A stretch of 5,378 nt of DNA from Acidimicrobiia bacterium. Lineage in GTDB: Bacteria; Actinomycetota; Acidimicrobiia; Acidimicrobiales; Hopanoidiivorantaceae. Made by a program: the position numbers and the translations under genes. The notes beneath the pieces are model-generated. The model made no database searches. It was not told the origin of the DNA and worked only from the letters and a program-made list of their open reading frames with translations. Shown here in pieces: positions 1 through 5,097 of this stretch; within the stretch, counting starts at the first letter, position 1; every line of letters begins with the position of its first letter. Location: positions 1 through 5,378 of the forward strand of contig JAHRAM010000178.1 in NCBI GenBank assembly GCA_020027305.1, in the 5' to 3' direction.

Positions 1-246
1 TGGTCAACCACTCGCCTACCAAGATGTCGATATATCCCAACTTGTTCAGAATATGGTTCAAATGTGATTGAAACTCATGGAGTTTTAAAAGGCTTTTTTT
101 ATACAGTAAAAAGGCTTTGTCGTTGTCACCCCTTTGGAGGTTTTGGCTATGACCCCCCGCCTGCTAGAGATGGTTTAGATGTAAACAAACCAATTGAAAA
201 GTGTCGAGTAAAAGAAATTAATAAGCTCCAAAACTACAAAAGCTGA
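1..246 (+). CDS. yidD: YidD, membrane protein insertion efficiency factor (5' end cut by window edge)
   Basis: The reading frame is open from base 1 and ends at TGA 244-246, giving 81 residues. They contain the YidD hallmarks in order: PRCRYIPTCSEY (bases 19-54), then HGVLKGF...KRL and RCHPFGGFGYDPPP. The conserved cysteines of the CRY, TCSEY and RCHPF motifs are all present. YidD is a small membrane-associated protein thought to help YidC-dependent insertion of membrane proteins; it is normally 70-100 residues, so only a short N-terminal piece should be missing. About 25 residues follow the GYDPPP motif as a polar, Lys-rich tail. The GTG at base 64 is internal to the family alignment and is not the start. 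The next gene, yidC, overlaps its stop by one base, indicating translational coupling. The expected neighbours rnpA and rpmH would lie to the left, outside the window. Confidence 0.95.
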   Translation, partial: WSTTRLPRCRYIPTCSEYGSNVIETHGVLKGFFYTVKRLCRCHPFGGFGYDPPPARDGLDVNKPIEKCRVKEINKLQNYKS

Positions 247-1430
247 TGTTTAACCTTATTGCTGAAACCCTTGAGCTCATCTATCGCTACACAGGCAGGA
301 ACTATATTATAGCGATTGTGCTTTTGACGGTTGGGATTTATCTGTTGCTAACCCCACTCACGGTTAAATTTACAAAATCAATGCTAGAAATGCGTGAAGT
401 GCAACCTGAAATCAAAAAGCTTCGTGAACAATATGGAACAGATAGAATGCGTCTCAATCAAGAGCTATCTGCTTTATACCGTACACGAAATACCAATCCA
501 CTAAGTGGGTGTCTACCACCTCTTTTACAGATGCCAGTATTTTTTGTGCTTTATCGTATTATTCGTGGAATCACTAGGCGAGCAACTGATATAGGAGTAG
601 CAGTTGGTGAGCTAGCAGCAGGTGGGCAAGTTAATGTTCCTAAGCGAAACTTCAATCCAAATTGGCTAGATAGTGATGACACAATGTTTATTGCACTTAG
701 CAAAACTACTGAAATGCTATCTTGGGGGCTTGATCTAGCGCCTACTCCATGGGCAGTGCTTACAACCGATATTGTAAAAGGGTTGCCCTATATTGTGATT
801 GTTGGTGCGACAGGAGCACTGTCTTATCTTCAGCAAAAGCAAATTTCTGTTCGAAACACTGCCGAGCCAAATCCGACGGCACGTATAATTATGCGTGTAT
901 TTCCTTTATTTATTGTATTTTTTTCTTTTATACTTCCAGCTGCTCTTGCTATCTATTTTTTAACCGCAGCTGCTATTCGTGTGATCCAGCAACACTACAT
1001 AACAAAACGTATATACAAGCCTCATAATGCAGCTCAAATACTTAAAGAAGAGACACAAAAAGAAGATGAAGCAACTAATACTCCTCAAAAATTAGAAAAG
1101 CCAAAGCCTGCCGCAACTCTACCAAGCGGACGCCCTGATGAAGCTAGTCATGGTTCCTCTCCCCTGTCTCGTGCGCCAAAGCCGCAGCCACCTAAGGCAA
1201 AGTCAGTCCAAAACAAAACCCAAAAAACTAGCCCTAAAGGAACTCAAAAAAGCTCAACAAAAAATACAGCGTCAACTTCGTCATCCAACAACAACAAGAA
1301 TAAAAAACGTGCAGGTAAGAATCGCAAGGAGCCTGTAATTGAAGAACCCACTATCAGGGCATCTAAACGGGTAACCCCGAAAAAAAATGATGTGCCTGTA
1401 AATCAACGAACAAAAAAGAAAAGGAGATAA
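246..1430 (+). CDS. yidC: YidC/Oxa1-family membrane protein insertase
   Basis: Inserts and folds proteins in the cytoplasmic membrane, alone or with SecYEG. This 394-residue protein has the short Gram-positive/actinobacterial form without the large periplasmic P1 domain of proteobacteria. Visible parts: first core membrane segment at about 19-40 ending in TPLTVK; a charged cytoplasmic hairpin at 41-85 (SMLEMREVQPEIKKLREQYG); the family motif NPLSGCLPPLLQMPVFFVLYR at 84-104; an outer loop at 108-170 ending near GLDLAP; a segment at about 178-197; and the last one or two segments at about 214-248 with LPAALAIYFLTAAAIRVIQQ. Residues 260-394 form a Lys/Arg/Ser/Thr/Pro-rich, probably disordered cytoplasmic tail, as expected for ribosome-contacting YidC tails but long. 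The core arginine of the hydrophilic groove (E. coli R366) is tyrosine here (Y32). The ATG overlaps the yidD stop (TGATG) and has no clear Shine-Dalgarno, so coupling to yidD is likely. Confidence 0.97.
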   Translation: MFNLIAETLELIYRYTGRNYIIAIVLLTVGIYLLLTPLTVKFTKSMLEMREVQPEIKKLREQYGTDRMRLNQELSALYRTRNTNPLSGCLPPLLQMPVFFVLYRIIRGITRRATDIGVAVGELAAGGQVNVPKRNFNPNWLDSDDTMFIALSKTTEMLSWGLDLAPTPWAVLTTDIVKGLPYIVIVGATGALSYLQQKQISVRNTAEPNPTARIIMRVFPLFIVFFSFILPAALAIYFLTAAAIRVIQQHYITKRIYKPHNAAQILKEETQKEDEATNTPQKLEKPKPAATLPSGRPDEASHGSSPLSRAPKPQPPKAKSVQNKTQKTSPKGTQKSSTKNTASTSSSNNNKNKKRAGKNRKEPVIEEPTIRASKRVTPKKNDVPVNQRTKKKRR

Positions 1431-1432
1431 AA

Positions 1433-2215
1433 ATGGAATGGATTGAAGTAACTGGGACATCCCTAGAAGAAACAAAGGAGCATGCACTTAAGATGCTTGG
1501 CATTGAAAAAGAAGATGCAGAGTTTGAAATTTCTGAAGAAGGAAAGCAGGGTCTATTTAATAGAAAAATAACCTTTCGGGTTCGAGCGCGAATAAAGCCA
1601 AAAACAGCCGCAGGAAGGCAACAGCCTAAACGCGGTAGGAGGGCAAATAATTCTTCTAAAGAAAACTCAAGAGCAAAAGGCGCACAGAGGCAAAGGCCTC
1701 AAAGAGCTGAAAAAAATCAACCCACAGAAAAACGCCGCGACCGTGAACTGATGGAAAAATCTAAGCAAGAACAAATCTTGACCGATTTTTTTGAAGGACT
1801 TTTGCATGCATGGGGGCTTAAAGGCTCTATTAAGTTTAATTGGCCAAAGGATTATGTGTGTGATGTTATAATCGAGGGCGAAGAATTGGGCGATTTAGTA
1901 GGAGAAAATGCTCAAATCTTGACTGCCATTGAAACAATTGCACGTATCCCCTTAAAGAAACAAGCAATAGAAACGCGCTATGCACAGTTCTATGTAGATA
2001 TTGACGGGTATCGCCAAAAACGAACTGAGGCATTAAAGGAGTTTGCCTTAAAGCTTGGAAAAGAGGTTCAAGAATCGGGGAAGGCTAAAATTTTAGAACC
2101 GATGAATAACCGTGATCGAAAAATGGTTCATGATGCTATTTCAGAATTAGATGGAGTTACAACTGAATCAGAGGGTGAGCGAGAAGATCGCCGAGTTAAA
2201 ATATTTCCAAGTTAG
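1433..2215 (+). CDS. jag: Jag/KhpB/EloR-family RNA-binding protein (Jag_N, KH, R3H)
   Basis: A 260-residue protein with the three-part Jag architecture. Residues 1-53 are the Jag_N domain (LEETKEHALKMLGI, then EEGKQGLFNRK). Residues 54-110 are a basic linker rich in Arg, Lys and Gln. Residues 112-190 are a type-II KH domain (FFEGLLHAWGL...YVCDVIIEGEELGDLVG). Residues 192-260 are an R3H domain with the R-x3-H motif intact (R229-K-M-V-H233) and the usual SEGEREDRRVKIFPS ending. The KH GxxG loop reads G157-E-N-A160, so the second glycine and the usual basic residue are missing. In firmicutes the family binds RNA, partners with KhpA and affects cell elongation; the role here is inferred. The start is firm: AAGGAG at 1421-1426 lies six bases before ATG 1433, only two bases after the yidC stop, so the two are surely co-transcribed. 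Confidence 0.95.
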   Translation: MEWIEVTGTSLEETKEHALKMLGIEKEDAEFEISEEGKQGLFNRKITFRVRARIKPKTAAGRQQPKRGRRANNSSKENSRAKGAQRQRPQRAEKNQPTEKRRDRELMEKSKQEQILTDFFEGLLHAWGLKGSIKFNWPKDYVCDVIIEGEELGDLVGENAQILTAIETIARIPLKKQAIETRYAQFYVDIDGYRQKRTEALKEFALKLGKEVQESGKAKILEPMNNRDRKMVHDAISELDGVTTESEGEREDRRVKIFPS

Positions 2216-2280
2216 CGATTTCTACAAACTTATCAAACCTTGAAGAAGTTTTTGCCCCAATTTTTGAGCGGGCAAGAAAA

Positions 2281-2853
2281 TTGGGAATCTTAGGTAAGTC
2301 ACTTGCTGGGAAAGAAATAGTTAGGCATTCGCGCTTATTTGACGAGCTTTTGCCGAGTAAGCAAAATTCTAAATTTTTAGATATTGGGTCAGGGGCAGGA
2401 ATACCTGGGCTAATTTTAGCTCAAATTCAAAAGGATAAGAATTGGGTGCTTTGTGAGCAATCAATTAAAAAGGCTGATTTTTTAAGATGGGCAATTGAAA
2501 TATTGAAGTTAGAAAATGTTGAAGTTGAAAATAAATCAATAGAGGAAATAAAATTTAAATTTGATGGGATAACAGGTCGTCTTTTTGCTCCACCAGCGAT
2601 AACTTTTGAAGTCGTATTAATGCTTTTAGAAAATAATGGAATTGCAGTTATTAGTGCTGATCCTGAATTTTCAGGGTGGGAAGCAACTCAAGAACCAGAA
2701 TTTGAAAAAAATATCGGAGCAATGGTTCAATATGTTAGTACTCAATGTAATAAGAAGAATTATAACTTTGTGAAAATTTCAAAAAGTTTTCAAAATGTTG
2801 TGTTAAAACAACGTAGTATTAAAAATATGCGTAAAAACCCATTTTGGAGTTAA
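2281..2853 (+). CDS. rsmG: RsmG (GidB), 16S rRNA 7-methylguanosine methyltransferase; start uncertain
   Basis: SAM-dependent enzyme that methylates N7 of G527 (E. coli numbering) of 16S rRNA. The SAM-binding motif I is clear: FLDIGSGAGIPGLILA at residues 32-47 counting from TTG 2281. A motif II-like acidic end follows (WVLCEQSIKKADFLRWA, 55-71), then motif IV-like ITGRLFAPPAIT (97-108) and ENNGIAVISADPEF (117-130). From TTG 2281 the protein is 190 residues, a little short for the family (about 200-240). The frame stays open upstream to 2200, after TAA 2197-2199, and the upstream codons read EEVFAPIFERARK joined to LGILG, which looks like a genuine N-terminal helix. No ATG, GTG or TTG lies in that stretch, so the true start may be ATT at 2203 or 2218, or the protein begins at TTG 2281. 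No good Shine-Dalgarno precedes any of these. The gene ends in tandem stops TAATAA, 3 bases before the first parS-like site. It looks more AT-rich than yidC and jag. Confidence 0.9.
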   Translation: MGILGKSLAGKEIVRHSRLFDELLPSKQNSKFLDIGSGAGIPGLILAQIQKDKNWVLCEQSIKKADFLRWAIEILKLENVEVENKSIEEIKFKFDGITGRLFAPPAITFEVVLMLLENNGIAVISADPEFSGWEATQEPEFEKNIGAMVQYVSTQCNKKNYNFVKISKSFQNVVLKQRSIKNMRKNPFWS

Positions 2854-2856
2854 TAA

Positions 2857-2872
2857 TGTTTCACATGAAACA
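2857..2872. promoter_or_regulatory. parS: parS-like centromere site 1
   Basis: The sequence TGTTTCACATGAAACA matches the widely conserved bacterial parS TGTTTCACGTGAAACA at 15 of 16 positions. The one difference is the ninth base, A instead of G, which breaks the perfect palindrome at its centre. It begins three bases after the rsmG stop codon. A second identical copy lies 167 bp downstream and parAB follows directly, so assignment as a ParB binding site is strong. ParB would nucleate here and spread as a clamp. Confidence 0.92.
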
Positions 2873-2919
2873 CCTAAATTCTTGACACTAAAATAAGGCT
2901 CACAACTTTTAGAATTTAA

Positions 2920-2946
2920 ATACTTTATTAAGTGTCTTTTATTTTT
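2920..2946 (+). terminator. Weak candidate terminator after rsmG
   Basis: A short hairpin can form from ATACTT (2920-2925), loop TATT, and AAGTGT (2930-2935), including one T-G wobble. It is followed by CTTTTATTTTT at 2936-2946, so it has the layout of an intrinsic terminator for the yidD-rsmG transcript. The stem is short and almost pure AT, so it would be unstable; in DNA this AT-rich such a match can arise by chance. Confidence 0.3.
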
Positions 2947-2961
2947 ATAAATTTTCATCAA

Positions 2962-2998
2962 ATTGTTGTTTATAAGTTTTATTAAATTCAGCAACAAT
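2962..2998. repeat. Inverted repeat between the two parS-like sites
   Basis: ATTGTTG at 2962-2968 is perfectly complementary to CAACAAT at 2992-2998, separated by 23 AT-rich bases. The stem could extend by a T-G and a T-A pair. It lies between the parS copies and about 100 bases before parA. It may be a regulator site or a structural element of the centromere region, or chance in AT-rich DNA. No T-run follows it, so it does not look like a terminator. Confidence 0.3.
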
Positions 2999-3023
2999 AA
3001 TCAAAGCCAGTTTTTTAAATAAA

Positions 3024-3039
3024 TGTTTCACATGAAACA
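3024..3039. promoter_or_regulatory. parS: parS-like centromere site 2
   Basis: This is a second exact copy of TGTTTCACATGAAACA, with the same A in place of the usual central G. The flanking A and T (3023 and 3040) extend the near-palindrome to 18 bp. It lies 60 bases upstream of the parA ATG and just upstream of the probable parAB promoter, so ParB loading here could also repress or modulate parAB transcription. The spacing from copy 1 (167 bp) is close to 16 turns of B-DNA, which would put both sites on about the same face. Confidence 0.92.
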
Positions 3040-3058
3040 TTAAGAATTTATGTTAATT

Positions 3059-3086
3059 TTGTAAAAAAATATTGATGTGTTAAAGT
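3059..3086 (+). promoter_or_regulatory. Possible parAB promoter
   Basis: TTGTAA (3059-3064) and TAAAGT (3081-3086) are separated by 16 bases and each match the sigma-70-type -35 and -10 consensus at four of six positions. Transcription would begin near 3093, only about seven bases before the ATG at 3100. That fits the absence of any Shine-Dalgarno before parA and suggests a leaderless or nearly leaderless mRNA, which is common in actinobacteria. The match is weak and rests on position as much as on sequence. Confidence 0.3.
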
Positions 3087-3099
3087 ATTGATTGTATTT

Positions 3100-4173
3100 A
3101 TGTCTACTCGAATTATTGCCGTTGCCAATATGAAAGGTGGAGTTGCAAAAACTACCACAAGCATAAACTTAGCTGCATGCTTGGCAGAAATGGGTAAAAC
3201 TGCGCTTGTAGTAGATTTAGACCCGCAGGCAAATGCAACAAGCGGACTCGGAATCGATCCAAGAGCATTAGAAGGGTCTATTTATGAAATTTTGCTGGAA
3301 GATCTTTCATTTGAAGATTGTGTAGAAGGAACTAGCGTAAAGGGTTTATTTATATTGCCATCCACTCCAGATTTAGGAGGAGCAGAGGTTGAATTGGCAA
3401 CAGCGTATGGAAGAGAACACAGGCTAAGCCGAGCACTGGAACCACATATTGATGATTATGATTATATATTTATTGATTGCCCGCCGTCATTAGGGCTTTT
3501 AACTGTAAACGCTCTAACTATTGCAACAGAAATTTTAATTCCAATTCAATGTGAATATTTTGCGTTAGAAGGACTAGGACAATTGCTTGAAAATATGGAT
3601 CTCATTCGTCAACACATTAACCCAAACCTTGAGCTTGGGCATATTCTTTTAGTGATGTTTAATTCTTCAACTAATCTCTCAAAACAAGTTGAAGATGAAG
3701 TGAGGGAAAAATTTGGCGATAAGGTCTGTAAGCAAATGATTCCCAGATCGGTTAGCTTGGCAGAAGCTCCTAAAACTGGACAACCAATAACTAAATACAA
3801 GCCGTCCTCTCGAGGAGCAGTTGCCTATAAAGCGGCCGCAAAAGAAATTTTGGCAGCAGAATTAAATGGTGAAGCTACCGCCCAAGACGAACAAGACGAG
3901 ACAGAAGAAACGATTACACCAGAAAAAGAAAATAAAACTGAAATAGCGGGAGTCGACTTAGACGATTCCATCGATTCCATCAATGAAGAAAATAGAGATG
4001 CTGCTAACAATACTACAGAAGCTATTGATGTAGAGCCAACAGAAAATAATTCAATGATAGAAGCAAAAACTTCGAGCGAAGATTCAACGAATGAAATCAA
4101 AGAATCTGAGGAAGAGCCCGCAAAAAACTCAGGACGTTTTAAGAGATGGCGAATTAACAGGGAGGAAGGTTAA
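3100..4173 (+). CDS. parA: ParA/Soj chromosome-partitioning ATPase with acidic C-terminal tail
   Basis: ATPase that drives origin segregation by responding to ParB-parS complexes. From ATG 3100 it has 357 residues; residues 1-255 are a standard Soj-type ParA that aligns with Bacillus Soj at a constant offset of about one residue. Deviant Walker A: K12-GGVAKTTT (signature K12, catalytic K17; the GGVAKT spelling is usual in actinobacteria). Walker A': VVDLDPQANATSGLG at 37-51 with D41. Walker B: YIFIDCPPSLGLLTVNAL at 122-139. Then QCEYFALEGLGQLL at 150-163. The two motifs holding Soj's DNA-binding arginines are altered: FNSSTNL (187-193) and IPRSVSLAEAP (214-224) have Ser190 and Ser219 where Arg is expected. 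Residues 258-344 are an Asp/Glu/Asn/Thr-rich tail ending in basic GRFKRWRINR (345-354). A TTG at 3088 would add MIVF, but ATG 3100 fits the family. No Shine-Dalgarno is visible. parB follows with no gap. Confidence 0.95.
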   Translation: MSTRIIAVANMKGGVAKTTTSINLAACLAEMGKTALVVDLDPQANATSGLGIDPRALEGSIYEILLEDLSFEDCVEGTSVKGLFILPSTPDLGGAEVELATAYGREHRLSRALEPHIDDYDYIFIDCPPSLGLLTVNALTIATEILIPIQCEYFALEGLGQLLENMDLIRQHINPNLELGHILLVMFNSSTNLSKQVEDEVREKFGDKVCKQMIPRSVSLAEAPKTGQPITKYKPSSRGAVAYKAAAKEILAAELNGEATAQDEQDETEETITPEKENKTEIAGVDLDDSIDSINEENRDAANNTTEAIDVEPTENNSMIEAKTSSEDSTNEIKESEEEPAKNSGRFKRWRINREEG

Positions 4174-5010
4174 ATGTCTACAAAAAGAAAAGGAAGAGGT
4201 CTAGCGGCAGTTTTTGAAACTGGAACAGCAGGCAGTGATTTTAAAGAAATTCCACTTGCTCAAATTGTTCCTAATAAAAACCAACCTAGAAAAGAATTTG
4301 AAGAGAAAAAGCTCAATGAGTTGGTTGCCTCAATTCGAGCAGTTGGCATTCTTCAACCTGTTGTCGTGCGAAAGATAGATGAAAATTCTTATGAATTGAT
4401 TGCTGGGGAAAGACGTTTTCGCGCTGCAAATGAGATTGGGCTACCAGCAGTTCCAGCTGTTGTGCGTTCAGCAGTAGATCAAAATTCACTAGAGCAGGCA
4501 CTGGCAGAAAACCTTCATAGAGCAGAATTAAGCCCACTAGAAGAAGCAGCAGCCTATCAAGCTCTCATTGATGATTTTGGGTTGACCCAACAAGATGTGG
4601 CGGATCGAGTTCATAAAAATAGGGCAACAATTTCAAACACCATCCGCCTAACTGAGTTGCCAGCACCGATTCAAAAAATGCTAAATGAAGGAACATTAAC
4701 TGCAGGACATGGGCGGGCGTTACTTGCAATTGGAAGCGAAAAAAAACAGCTTGAGATCGCCAAAAAGGCAGTTGAAAAAAATTGGCCTGTAAGAAAGCTC
4801 GAAGAGCTCGCTCAATCTACAAAAGCATCTAAGGGCACTGGTTCGACTACTAATAGATCTGCTACAATCGTAGAATTAGAGAACTTACTTGCCGAGCATT
4901 TAAATACGCGAGTTAAAGTTCAACTTCAGGCAAATCAAAAAGGCAAGATACAAGTTGAGTTTTTTGGATTAGAAGACCTTGAACGTATTTATCGAAAGAT
5001 ACACAAATAG
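4174..5010 (+). CDS. parB: ParB/Spo0J chromosome-partitioning CTPase, parS-binding protein
   Basis: A full-length ParB of 278 residues. The N-terminus KRKGRGL is the ParA-stimulating tail. The CTP-binding domain holds NKNQPRKEF (34-42), VASIRAVGILQPVVVR (51-66), GERRFRAA (78-85) and ENLHRAELSPLEEA (112-125). The parS-binding helix-turn-helix spans about 137-160 (LTQQDVADRVHKNRATISNTIRL), followed by LTAGHGRALLAI. The C-terminal dimerisation domain is 230-278 (ELENLLAEHL, then KIQVEFFGLEDLERIYRKI). The usual recognition helix reads V-G-K-S-R-S; here it is V-H-K-N-R-A, with His in place of Gly, and the parS copies in the window are also non-canonical at their centre. The start is firm: ATG directly follows the parA TAA, with GGAGGAAGG at 4161-4169 inside the end of parA. 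It should be expressed from the parA promoter. Confidence 0.96.
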   Translation: MSTKRKGRGLAAVFETGTAGSDFKEIPLAQIVPNKNQPRKEFEEKKLNELVASIRAVGILQPVVVRKIDENSYELIAGERRFRAANEIGLPAVPAVVRSAVDQNSLEQALAENLHRAELSPLEEAAAYQALIDDFGLTQQDVADRVHKNRATISNTIRLTELPAPIQKMLNEGTLTAGHGRALLAIGSEKKQLEIAKKAVEKNWPVRKLEELAQSTKASKGTGSTTNRSATIVELENLLAEHLNTRVKVQLQANQKGKIQVEFFGLEDLERIYRKIHK

Positions 5011-5023
5011 GCAATTAAGCGCC

Positions 5024-5048
5024 AACCTTAAACTTAAGGGTTAAGGTT
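5024..5048. terminator. Hairpin in the convergent gap after parB, candidate terminator
   Basis: AACCTTAA (5024-5031) and TTAAGGTT (5041-5048) form a perfect 8-bp stem with a 9-base loop, 14 bases after the parB stop. The left arm can instead pair partly with TTAAGG at 5034-5039, giving a tighter alternative fold. The position between converging genes suggests a shared terminator, but neither strand has a T-run after the stem, so function is unproven. Confidence 0.35.
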
Positions 5049-5055
5049 ATTCACA
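5047..5055 (+). other. Single DnaA-box-like 9-mer
   Basis: TTATTCACA matches the general DnaA box pattern TTATNCACA. It overlaps the right edge of the hairpin after parB. No second good box lies nearby; TGTGGAATA on the + strand at about 5070 is two mismatches from a box in reverse orientation. One isolated 9-mer is not evidence of an origin. Confidence 0.2.
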
Positions 5056-5097
5056 ATTAATGCTAAAGTTGTGGAATAAATTAGAATTTCCTGCTAA

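Noticed and set aside
749..1027. A 92-residue + strand frame inside yidC
   Set aside because: It lies in another frame over conserved YidC membrane segments; its Cys/Tyr/Ser-rich translation is a shadow.
2200..2215. A programmed frameshift joining jag to rsmG, since the rsmG frame is open across the jag stop
   Set aside because: The overlap is only 16 bases and contains no X-XXY-YYZ slippery heptamer in the jag frame. Jag ends at the normal family C-terminus, so separate proteins are far more likely.
2882..2915. A promoter with TTGACA at 2882-2887
   Set aside because: The -35 match is perfect but the only good -10-like hexamer (TAGAAT at 2910-2915) is 22 bases away, too far, and no gene starts soon after it.
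2803..2997. A 64-residue - strand frame across the end of rsmG and the gap
   Set aside because: It overlaps the conserved rsmG end and the first parS-like site, its composition is that of AT-rich noncoding DNA, and nothing in it resembles a protein family.
2856..3039. The two 16-bp repeats as a mini CRISPR array or insertion-sequence ends
   Set aside because: They match parS at 15 of 16 positions and sit beside parAB. There are only two copies, with no transposase, cas gene or target duplication.
2854..3099. The replication origin oriC in the AT-rich gap before parA
   Set aside because: No DnaA boxes are visible there. In this gene order the origin is normally near dnaA, beyond rpmH to the left of the window.
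3088..3099. TTG 3088 as the parA start
   Set aside because: It adds four residues (MIVF) not expected in the family and has no ribosome binding site; ATG 3100 gives the typical MSTRIIAVAN start.
3825..4100. A 91-residue - strand frame inside parA
   Set aside because: It is the complement of the acidic parA tail; the Ser/Val/Phe-rich translation is what antisense of GAA/GAT-rich codons gives.
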